Shown here piece after piece: positions 1 through 6,658 of a stretch of 34,504 nucleotides of DNA (position 1 is the stretch's first letter; each line of letters starts with the position of its first letter). The stretch comes from Komagataeibacter diospyri (GTDB lineage: Bacteria > Pseudomonadota > Alphaproteobacteria > Acetobacterales > Acetobacteraceae), in NCBI RefSeq assembly GCF_006538165.1, contig NZ_BDLU01000012.1, positions 1-34,504 on the forward strand, in the 5' to 3' direction. The notes beneath the pieces are model-generated. The model saw only the letters and a program-made list of their open reading frames with translations, was not told the origin of the DNA and made no database searches. The translations under genes and the position numbers were made by a program.

Positions 1-245
1 GCGCGTTCTGAATCGCGCACGGTGGCCGGGTCGATCTGCTGGATCAGGGGGGTGGAATTGCCAAGGCGGGCGCGGTCTTCCTCAATCTGTGTCTGGACCT
101 GTGCGAAGCCTGTTGCGGGGAGGGCAAGCCCGACACATGCGATACATGATCCCATACGCATGCGTCGTCGGACAGCGCCGAAGGAAAGGGCGGGAACGAA
201 AAAGCTCGATCCCTTTAACATGTGTCGTGAATGGGAGAAGGTCAT
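1..245 (-). CDS. N-terminal part of an exported protein, cut by the window edge
   Basis: An open frame runs leftward from ATG at 245 to the window edge with no stop. About 81 residues are visible. A basic N-terminus (RRRMRMG) is followed by a hydrophobic stretch ending LPATGFAQ, which reads as a signal peptide cleaved after about residue 50, or from one of the internal Met codons near residues 31-33. The mature start is polar and charged (QTQIEEDRARLGN). A Fur-box-like site lies 32 bp upstream of the start, so an iron-related role is likely. The mature N-terminus does not look like a typical TonB-receptor plug. A two-partner-secretion transporter (ShlB/FhaC type) is a possibility but cannot be shown from this fragment. 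Confidence 0.55.
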   Translation of the reverse strand, partial: MTFSHSRHMLKGSSFFVPALSFGAVRRRMRMGSCIACVGLALPATGFAQVQTQIEEDRARLGNSTPLIQQIDPATVRDSER

Positions 246-276
246 GCTGTCCGCCGCAACTAAGAATCAGTATCAA

Positions 277-291
277 TAAGAATGACTCTCA
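277..291 (-). promoter_or_regulatory. Candidate Fur box upstream of the partial exported gene
   Basis: The 15 bases TAAGAATGACTCTCA match the 7-1-7 palindrome TGAGAATGATTCTCA at 13 of 15 positions, a common variant of the ferric uptake regulator site. It lies 32 bp upstream of the leftward start at 245, a usual place for a repressed promoter. A second Fur-like site lies at 921-939. Confidence 0.5.
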
Positions 292-351
292 ATTACATTT
301 TGTCGCAAAGCCGTCAATCACAGGTTTCATGCATATTTTGCAACACTGCCA

Positions 352-870
352 TTAGCGCAGGAAAACTTTTGGTACACCTTCACTATTCAGGCACGACATG
401 ATCATCACACCCGTCCACAGACACAGCGAAATACTTGCTCCGACCCGGCCACGTAGTGCAACAACCGGATTGCCCCGCAGTACAGACAGGTAAACAGAGC
501 GATGGCACCACATGGCATTCAGCATTGCCAGCGTGATCAGCAGCAGCTTGGGTGTCAGGTACGCCCGGCTGCCAATATGCACCGGGTCGTAAAAGAACAG
601 CACGACACCCGTAACCATAGCGATGGCAAAGGTGATGTGCAGTGGACGCATCATCAGTTGCGCGGCGGGAGCCAGTCGCGTCGCCATGCGTGAATTGAGG
701 ATGCCCAGGTCAAACAGCATGTCCATCCCGAAAAACATGGCCATGCTGACGATGTGCGCGATGCGGATCAGGTAATGGACCGGCTGCAGCCAGAAGTGCA
801 GCATCCGGCTGTCCATTGCGATCAGGACCGCATAGGGCAATCGCATAAACGCGAGGGGATGGCTGATCAT
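352..870 (-). CDS. DUF6644-like small integral membrane protein
   Basis: The product is 172 residues from the ATG at 870, with about four predicted membrane segments. Its layout resembles the DUF6644 family: an N-terminal RIAHIVSMAMFFGMDMLFDL helix, then a helix ending in GVVLFFYDP, then a PKLLLITLAMLNAMW helix. The family has no established biochemical role. ATG 870 was chosen over ATG 909 because GGAG lies 10 bases upstream of it (881-884) and because a start at 909 would leave only 11 bases to the Fur box. The gene is divergent from the P19 iron operon and shares its Fur-box-containing promoter region, so co-regulation by iron is likely. Its link to iron transport is inferred from position only. 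Confidence 0.75.
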   Translation of the reverse strand: MISHPLAFMRLPYAVLIAMDSRMLHFWLQPVHYLIRIAHIVSMAMFFGMDMLFDLGILNSRMATRLAPAAQLMMRPLHITFAIAMVTGVVLFFYDPVHIGSRAYLTPKLLLITLAMLNAMWCHRSVYLSVLRGNPVVALRGRVGASISLCLWTGVMIMSCLNSEGVPKVFLR

Positions 871-920
871 GGCAGGTAGTCTCCGTGTGTATCGCACAGC
901 ACATACCATCCGTTGACAGT

Positions 921-939
921 GATAACAATTATCATTATC
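921..939. promoter_or_regulatory. Fur box in the divergent iron promoter region
   Basis: The 19 bases GATAACAATTATCATTATC match the classical Fur consensus GATAATGATAATCATTATC at 16 of 19 positions. The site lies between the leftward DUF6644-like gene (start 870) and the rightward P19 operon (start 1025), so it can control both. A short inverted repeat (GTAATC/GATTAC, 970-990) lies between it and the P19 start; its role is unknown. Confidence 0.8.
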
Positions 940-1024
940 AGATTTGTGAAATCAGCCGGAAGGGGATCTGTAATCTGGTCACGGGATTACTGAAAGTTAA
1001 AAATAAAACAGGAACCATGACCTA

Positions 1025-1579
1025 ATGTTCAGATATATGGAAACAGTCATCATGAAGAAAAAGTGTTCTATACTGGCGCTGGCCATCGCGGCCCTGCCTG
1101 TTGGCGTAACGGCGGCGCAGGCGCGTGAATATCCCATCGGCGGACCCGTTCAGGCGCATGACATGGAAATCGCTTCCAGTTACCTGACGGGCATCATGGT
1201 GGACCCCATGCCTGCTGGCATGACCGACAATACCAAGCCGGACACCATCCATCTTGAAACCGACGTCCACGCCACCGCGGATAACGTATGGGGCTACCCC
1301 GATGGGGCATGGGTGCCGTATCTTACGATCGGCTATTCGCTGACAAAGGACGGCACGCCGTGGAAGGCTGAAGGCACGATGCATTTCATGACCGCCAAGG
1401 ACGGCCCGCATTATGCCGATAACGTGCAGATGGATGGTCCGGGCCGCTATACGGTCGTGCTGACCTATTCCTCACCTGAACAGAGCGGCTTCCTGCATCA
1501 TGTGGACAAGGAAACAGGTACGCCAGGGTTCTGGAAACCGTTTACCGAGAAGTTCAATTTTGCCTATCCCCAGAAATGA
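1025..1579 (+). CDS. P19/Tpd-family periplasmic iron-binding protein
   Basis: The 184-residue product belongs to the Fe2+ transport protein family of Campylobacter P19, FtrA and Treponema Tp34 (iron_transport, PF10634), which bind Cu and Fe in the periplasm and hand iron to an inner-membrane importer. A signal peptide (MKKKCSILALAIAAL...AQA) is visible. The family motifs are present: an IHLETDVHA segment with two His, a WVPYLTIGY strand and a MHFMTAKDGPHYADNV segment supplying Met and His ligands. ATG 1025 is preceded by AGGAA at 1010-1014; ATG 1052 is an alternative that starts right at the signal peptide. The Fur box at 921-939 suggests iron repression. The next genes encode a FecBCD-type ABC importer rather than the usual FtrBCD or FetM partners. 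Confidence 0.88.
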   Translation: MFRYMETVIMKKKCSILALAIAALPVGVTAAQAREYPIGGPVQAHDMEIASSYLTGIMVDPMPAGMTDNTKPDTIHLETDVHATADNVWGYPDGAWVPYLTIGYSLTKDGTPWKAEGTMHFMTAKDGPHYADNVQMDGPGRYTVVLTYSSPEQSGFLHHVDKETGTPGFWKPFTEKFNFAYPQK

Positions 1580-1618
1580 TTTTCCCAGGGGTATGATTAC
1601 ACAGGCCGGAGTAAGGTG

Positions 1619-2755
1619 ATGGGACGGATACTGGATAACTGGCGTCTGCTGGCATGCGGGGTGGTGACGGTCATGGGCCTGGCTGCGGGGCAACCTGCGG
1701 CACGGGCTGAAACCGTGACCGACCTTGCCGGCCGCAAGGTGGATGTTCCGGCCAGTGTCCATCGCATCATTCTGGGGGAAGGGCGGTTGATTTATGCCCT
1801 TGCTCCACTGGAAAAACAGCACCTGTTTGACCGGATCGTAGGCTGGCAGGGTGAATTCCGTGGTGCGGATACCCAGAGTTACGATCAATACGTCGCAACC
1901 TTTCCGCAGGCGGCCAATGTGGCGCTGATCGGCAAGACCACGGCAGATACGGTCAGTCCCGAACGCGTGCTGGACCTGCACCCCGACCTTGCGATCCTGA
2001 CAGTGTCCGGCCATGGGCCGGGGGCGGCGAGCGAACTGGTTTCGCAACTGGAAAGCGCGCATGTGCCGGTTGTCTTTGTCGATTTCCGTGCCGATCCGCT
2101 GCATGACACTGTCACATCCATGCAGATACTGGGCCGGGTGCTGCATCGTGAACGCGAAGCCGCGGAATACCTGTCCTTTTACCAGTCGCATCTGAGGCAT
2201 GTGACCGACCGGGTGGCGTCGCTGCCGGAAGCGCAGCGGCCACGGGTCTTTATCGAAATGCTGGCCGCCATGCGCGAAAGCTGCTGCCATACGGCGGGCA
2301 AGGGTAATATGGGGGCGTTCATTACGGCGGCCGGTGGCCAGAACATCGCAGCCCCCCTGCTGCCGGGATATATCGGGGACATTGACCTGGAAAAGGTCAT
2401 TTCCGCTGACCCGGACATATATATAGCCGATGGCACCAAGGGGCCGAAGGCCAGCGGGCCGGGCCTGCGCATGGGGGCTGAGGTCACGCCCGATGTCGCA
2501 CGTGCCTCCCTGCTGCGCGTGACGGAGCGGTCGGGCATTTCCAGCCTGCGCGCGGTCACGACCGGGCATGATTACGGGATCTGGCATTCCTTTTATGACT
2601 CGCCATACAATATCCTTGCGGTCGAGGTCATGGCGAAATGGTTCCATCCCGACCTGTTCGCCGATCTGGACCCCGATGCGACGCAGAAGGAACTTTATGA
2701 CCGCTTTCTCCCGGTCAGGCAGGAAGGGACCTTCTGGATCAATGCGCGTCCATGA
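1619..2755 (+). CDS. FecB/BtuF-type periplasmic binding protein for iron or siderophore
   Basis: The product is 378 residues with a signal peptide ending near AARA. It has the class III (Peripla_BP_2) binding-protein layout: a DLAGRKVDVPASVHRI opening strand, a long central helix and a second lobe. SPERVLDLHPDLAILTV is the typical first-lobe segment of these proteins. ATG 1619 is preferred over GTG 1616 because GGAG at 1608-1611 is then 7 bases away. The gene follows the P19 gene by 39 bases and overlaps the permease gene, so it is part of one operon. The ligand could be a ferric siderophore, heme or iron delivered by P19; the sequence does not decide this. Confidence 0.88.
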   Translation: MGRILDNWRLLACGVVTVMGLAAGQPAARAETVTDLAGRKVDVPASVHRIILGEGRLIYALAPLEKQHLFDRIVGWQGEFRGADTQSYDQYVATFPQAANVALIGKTTADTVSPERVLDLHPDLAILTVSGHGPGAASELVSQLESAHVPVVFVDFRADPLHDTVTSMQILGRVLHREREAAEYLSFYQSHLRHVTDRVASLPEAQRPRVFIEMLAAMRESCCHTAGKGNMGAFITAAGGQNIAAPLLPGYIGDIDLEKVISADPDIYIADGTKGPKASGPGLRMGAEVTPDVARASLLRVTERSGISSLRAVTTGHDYGIWHSFYDSPYNILAVEVMAKWFHPDLFADLDPDATQKELYDRFLPVRQEGTFWINARP

Positions 2756-3845
2756 TGATGCACCCGTAACCGCTTCCCACGCCATTTCCCCCGACCTGTC
2801 GGCTTATGCCCGGCAGGTGCGCGGTTCCTATCGCATGCTGCTGCGGCGGCGTGCGGGGATTCTGGCGGTCATTGCCTTATGTATCGTAGCATCGGTCGTG
2901 CTGGATTTCTGCCTTGGGCCGTCCGGCCTGTCGGTGGACGCGCTGATCCGCACCTTGCTGCATCCGCATGATGTTTCTGCCGGGCAGAGTGTCATTGTCT
3001 GGCAGATCCGCCTGCCATACGCGCTCATGGCCGTATGCGTGGGGGCAGCACTCGGGCTGGCGGGCGCGGAAATGCAGACCGTGCTGGCCAATCCGCTGGC
3101 CAGTCCGTTTACGCTGGGGGTTTCGGCCGCGGCGGCATTTGGCGCGTCACTGGCCATTATCCTGCAATGGCGTCTGCCCGGCGTGCCGGATGCATGGGTG
3201 GTGTCGGCCGATGCCTTTGTCTTCGCCATTGGTTCCGTTCTGCTGCTGGACATGGTGTCACGCAGGCGCAATGCGGGGACCGGTACTGTTGTGCTGTTTG
3301 GCATCGCCCTGGTGTTCGCGTTCCATGCCCTGGTGTCCCTGCTGCAGTTTGTTGCCAATGAGGACGCGCTGCAGGATCTGGTGTTCTGGACCATGGGCAG
3401 CCTGACGCGGGCAACATGGCCCAAGCTGGGACTGCTGGCGGCGGCCTGCGTGGTGGTGGCGCCGCTTTCCTTTCGTGCGGCCTGGAAACTGACCGTGCTG
3501 CGTATGGGGGAGGAACGTGCCGCCAGTCTTGGGGTGGATGTGCCGCGCGTGCGGCGGGGCGCGTTGCTGCGGGTCAGCATCCTGTCGGCGCTGGCGGTGT
3601 CCTTCGTGGGGACGATCGGGTTTGTCGGGCTGGTGGCACCCCACATCGCCCGCCGCCTGCTGGGGGAGGATCATCGTTTCTACCTGCCTGGTAGCATGTT
3701 TGTTGGTGCGCTGGTCATGTCGCTGTCTTCGGTGGCCGCGCGCAATATCATGCCTGGCGTGGTGATCCCGACCGGGATCGTGACGGCGCTGGTTGGTATT
3801 CCGTTCTTCCTTGCCATTGTCCTGCGCAGGCAGGGGCTTTCATGA
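2742..3845 (+). CDS. FecCD-family iron ABC transporter permease
   Basis: The product is about 367 residues with a cytoplasmic N-terminus of about 35 residues and roughly nine to ten membrane helices. FecCD features are visible: WQIRLPYALMAVCVGAALGLAG early, then MQTVLANPLASPFTLGVSAAAAFGA, and GFVGLVAPHIARRLLGEDHR, the cytoplasmic loop that contacts the ATPase. The start was set at ATG 2742 because the frame upstream to 2568 only shadows the binding-protein gene; this gives a 14-base overlap with that gene. The stop overlaps the ATPase start (ATGA). A single permease gene suggests a homodimer, as in BtuC. Confidence 0.88.
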   Translation: MRVHDDAPVTASHAISPDLSAYARQVRGSYRMLLRRRAGILAVIALCIVASVVLDFCLGPSGLSVDALIRTLLHPHDVSAGQSVIVWQIRLPYALMAVCVGAALGLAGAEMQTVLANPLASPFTLGVSAAAAFGASLAIILQWRLPGVPDAWVVSADAFVFAIGSVLLLDMVSRRRNAGTGTVVLFGIALVFAFHALVSLLQFVANEDALQDLVFWTMGSLTRATWPKLGLLAAACVVVAPLSFRAAWKLTVLRMGEERAASLGVDVPRVRRGALLRVSILSALAVSFVGTIGFVGLVAPHIARRLLGEDHRFYLPGSMFVGALVMSLSSVAARNIMPGVVIPTGIVTALVGIPFFLAIVLRRQGLS

Positions 3846-4624
3846 TGAACGGCCTGTTCGCGGAACACGTAACCGTAAGATATGGTCAGCGCACCGTTCT
3901 GGATGACCTGACGGTAGGTCCGTTCCCCACAGGAAAGGTATCCGCCCTGCTTGGTCCCAATGGTAGTGGCAAGTCCACCCTGCTGCGCGCCCTGGCGGGA
4001 CTTGGGGAGGCGACGGGTCAGGTCATGCTGGGGTCGGACGTGCTTTCGCGCATGTCGCTGGCACAGCGGACGCGACGCTGCCTGTATCTGCCCCAGACCC
4101 TGCCGGCCACGGTGCATCTGCAGGTGCTGGAATCGCTGCTGGCTGCCCAGAACGCCACTGGCGCATTGCCCGGGATCACGGGTGGGGATGAAATCGACGC
4201 GGCGCTGCGTATGCTGGACATATTCGGCATCGCCGACCTGGCCATGCGGTATATGGATGAACTATCGGGCGGACAGCGTCAGCTTGTGGGGCTGGCGCAG
4301 GCTTTGGGGCGGCATCCTGATGCCCTGTTGCTTGATGAGCCGCTCAGCGCGCTTGACCTGCATCATCAGTTTGCCGTGATGGACGTGCTACGGCGCGAGA
4401 CGGAACGGCGCAACATCGTGACGGTCATGGTGCTGCATGACCTGAATATTGCCGTGCGCATGACGGATTACGATGTGATCCTGCGGGACGGTAAGATTAT
4501 CGCGGCTGGTTCCCCGCATGATGTCATTACGCCGGATACATTGCGTCAGACCTATGACATTGTTGCCCGTGTGGAAACATGTAGCCGGGGACTGCCGCAT
4601 ATCATGGTGGATGGGCTGGGCTGA
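3842..4624 (+). CDS. FecE-type iron ABC transporter ATPase
   Basis: The 260-residue nucleotide-binding subunit has a Walker A GPNGSGKST at residues 38-46, signature LSGGQ at 141-145, Walker B LLLDEP at 162-167, and the switch His in VLHDLN. This is the FecE/FepC/BtuD class that pairs with FecCD permeases. It overlaps the permease stop codon and is the last gene of the P19-FecBCD operon. The C-terminal HDVITPDTLRQTYDI segment is typical of the class. Confidence 0.92.
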   Translation: MMNGLFAEHVTVRYGQRTVLDDLTVGPFPTGKVSALLGPNGSGKSTLLRALAGLGEATGQVMLGSDVLSRMSLAQRTRRCLYLPQTLPATVHLQVLESLLAAQNATGALPGITGGDEIDAALRMLDIFGIADLAMRYMDELSGGQRQLVGLAQALGRHPDALLLDEPLSALDLHHQFAVMDVLRRETERRNIVTVMVLHDLNIAVRMTDYDVILRDGKIIAAGSPHDVITPDTLRQTYDIVARVETCSRGLPHIMVDGLG

Positions 4625-4627
4625 CCG

Positions 4628-4649
4628 TCCTGTTGTCTATGGAACAGGA
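4628..4649 (+). terminator. Weak hairpin after the iron operon
   Basis: TCCTGTT and AACAGGA form a 7-bp stem around an 8-base loop just after the ATPase stop. It is followed by an A-rich rather than T-rich stretch, so termination here is uncertain. Confidence 0.3.
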
Positions 4650-5637
4650 ATGAAAAAAGCAGGCCGGGATGATGCCATGCCGCTGTATTCTGTTTCTTCC
4701 TGCGATATCACCATGCTGGCGTTAAAATATAATATATGCTGCATGACCTGACTGATACAGTCTGGTAATCAGGGAGGGGACTGGTCAGCATATCGTACCG
4801 ATCTGGACAGCGCGTGCAGGTATGCAGGGTATCATATGCACAACTTTGACGCGTGTTGCGCGAAGGGATGTAATGACAGCAGGATGATGGCTCAGTTCTG
4901 CAATAAGGGAATGACAGCATGTATTATGATGCAGGTACGCACGGGATACAGTCCATATAATTCATGCCATGCAGGCAGGATCATACTGATGGATACATGG
5001 CGTATGTGATGGCAAATATGAACATATGTATTTGTTGCAATATGTAATGACAAAAAATCATATTTTGTTAGCATACCGTTTTTTTTTGATCATAAGCATG
5101 TAATCAGCCGTATGAAAAAATAATATCATAAACTTATATAAAAAATTTTGGTATAGAATTCATATCTAAATAAAAATGAAATTAAATGACTTAACTTTGT
5201 GGCTTCGGTCTGGTCTGTTTATTTTTTGTTTGTAAAATTTGATTTTGTTTGGTGTCTGTTTTTTTTGATAAATATGATCAATGAACAGGTCGTGTATTTT
5301 ATATGACGTGTTTATAAAATAGTGAAAATTCATTAACGAAAATCAGTAAATTAAGAATTTGAGATGATGTTTTTTCAAATTTTCAAACAAAAAATTGCAT
5401 ATGATCCATGGATGCGATAATGGACAGGGTTATTATTGCGCCATCATGTCTGTTGGAACGCAGAAGGCATGCGGATATGTGACCTATGCAGGCATTGCGG
5501 CGTATGTCTCTGTAATGGGGGTGATATAAAAAATACGCATCAAAAGGCTTTATTGTGGTTGCATAATAGACGCATGATTATTACTGATAGGGCAGATATG
5601 TCCCCGGACGGCAATCTACAGAGGAAAGATTCAGACA
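4650..5637. other. Long AT-rich non-coding region upstream of the MucR-type regulator
   Basis: No convincing gene is seen in nearly 1 kb. Base composition drops sharply at about 5040-5420, with T-runs (eight or more T near 5080), A-runs and many TA steps, in a genome that is otherwise GC-rich. Ros/MucR proteins are known to bind AT-rich DNA with T-A steps in an H-NS-like way and to repress their own genes. This stretch directly upstream of such a gene is therefore a plausible autoregulatory target. It could equally be a remnant of transferred DNA. The 69-codon frame at 5436-5645 runs into the regulator start and has no support. Confidence 0.6.
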
Positions 5638-6135
5638 TTGGATAATAAAGATCTCCCGCATACCGAACTGGTATCCATGACGACAGAGATCGTGGCTGCG
5701 CATACCAATCATAATACCGTTGGCATTGAGCAGATCCCCACCCTGATCGAAACGGTTTATACCGCGCTGAAGGGGCTTGGCGCCGAAAAGGTGGTTGAAC
5801 CTGCCCCGCTGCAGCCGGCCGTGCCGATCAAGAAATCAGTATTTCCTGATTACGTAATCTGCCTGGAAGACGGCAAGAAGCTGAAGATGCTCAAGCGTCA
5901 TCTGCAGACGGCATATGGCATGACCCCGGAGCAGTATCGTGAAAAATGGGGTCTGCCTGCCAACTATCCGATGACAGCGCCCAATTACGCCGCGCATCGT
6001 TCGTCCCTTGCACAGAAGATTGGCCTGGGTCGTAAAGTTGTGGTTGAGCCGGAACCCGAAGTTGCGGCGGAAGCCCCGGCGAAGCCCGCGCGTAAGACGA
6101 CCCGTGCGCGCCGCAAGAAGGGCACCGATGCATAA
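5638..6135 (+). CDS. mucR: Ros/MucR-family transcriptional regulator
   Basis: The 165-residue product is colinear with alphaproteobacterial MucR: an N-terminal oligomerisation helix region (TEIVAAHTNHNTVG), a linker, a DNA-binding domain (YVICLEDGKKLKMLKRHL, then MTPEQYREKWGL) and a basic Ala/Lys/Arg tail. MucR proteins are H-NS-like repressors of surface, polysaccharide and motility genes. The zinc site is incomplete: Cys75, Asp78 and His88 occupy the first three ligand positions but residues 92-93 are Ala-Tyr, where Ros has His. Some Mesorhizobium homologues are known to fold without zinc. The start is TTG at 5638 with GAGGAAAG 9 bases upstream. The AT-rich upstream DNA suggests autoregulation. 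Confidence 0.88.
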   Translation: MDNKDLPHTELVSMTTEIVAAHTNHNTVGIEQIPTLIETVYTALKGLGAEKVVEPAPLQPAVPIKKSVFPDYVICLEDGKKLKMLKRHLQTAYGMTPEQYREKWGLPANYPMTAPNYAAHRSSLAQKIGLGRKVVVEPEPEVAAEAPAKPARKTTRARRKKGTDA

Positions 6136-6159
6136 GCATCACGGATACGTTATATAATC

Positions 6160-6195
6160 GCAAACACCCAGCCTGTTCACAGGCTGGGTGTTTGC
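6160..6195 (+). terminator. Strong hairpin terminator after the MucR-type gene
   Basis: A perfect 16-bp stem (GCAAACACCCAGCCTG and its complement) closes a 4-base TTCA loop 24 bases after the stop codon. The 3' arm ends in GTTTGC followed by ATTTG, so the T-tract is short. Confidence 0.8.
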
Positions 6196-6658
6196 ATTTG
6201 TAGCGAAGGAAAAATACCCCGCATATGTAATGACAGATGAAATATTGCATTCCCTGCCGGTTATGGTCATGTGGAGCGGTTGCCTTATCCATGCGGTCAG
6301 GCCATTTCGCCTTATGCAGCATGTGACCCTTCTGGATGAATATCATCTGTAGGGCAGGGATGGGATGATTGCTGTATTGGCATATATATTTGTAATGATA
6401 TGATATGTCACATATACTTTTTTATGGTGTAATGTTCCTGTTGCAGGCCCATGACGCAGTCGGGATGGACCTGTCAGGAAACTGCTTGAACAGCCAGCAG
6501 CTCATGAACAACTTCATGATAACGCTTTTTCAGAAAACTTCCCGTAAATGCCGCCTTTAAAAAAACAGCATTCATGAAATTTTATTTATGAAAAGCTTTT
6601 TCAAACAGTCTGCCAAGGCAGCATAATGCTGTGCCGTGATGCATGTCCCATGCGTAAG
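6196..6658. repeat. Non-coding gap with a degenerate repeat-like stretch
   Basis: No gene is seen. The part at about 6502-6631 holds several small inverted repeats: TCATGAA/TTCATGA (6502-6519), the palindrome AAAAGCTTTT (6591-6600) and CAGCATAATGCTG (6619-6631). It also has recurring GCTTTTTCA and GCCGCCTTT words. From memory, intact GCTTTTT/AAAAAGC and GCCGCCTTTTT repeats are common between genes in Komagataeibacter-type genomes, so this may be a decayed copy. That identification is an inference. The last palindrome could end the leftward peptidase transcript but lacks a T-tract. Confidence 0.4.

Larger units (their letters stand above)
4868..6236 (+). repeat. Three copies of an 11-12 bp motif flanking the MucR-type gene
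   Basis: ATGTAATGACA occurs in the same orientation at 4868-4878, 5042-5052 and 6225-6235; the first and third extend to a 12th base (G). A partial copy, TGTAATGATA, is at 6391-6400. All copies are in the non-coding DNA on either side of the regulator. They may be binding sites or chance in AT-rich sequence. Confidence 0.4.

Noticed and set aside
1472..2785. 437-codon leftward open frame across the P19 and FecB-like genes
   Set aside because: It lies wholly opposite two well-supported genes. The translation is rich in His, Arg and Gln without family motifs, typical of an antisense shadow in GC-rich DNA.
5436..5645. 69-codon Cys-rich frame just before the MucR gene
   Set aside because: It overlaps the MucR start, begins at a TTG without a ribosome site and sits at the edge of AT-rich non-coding DNA. 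The Cys pattern is not a recognisable metal motif.
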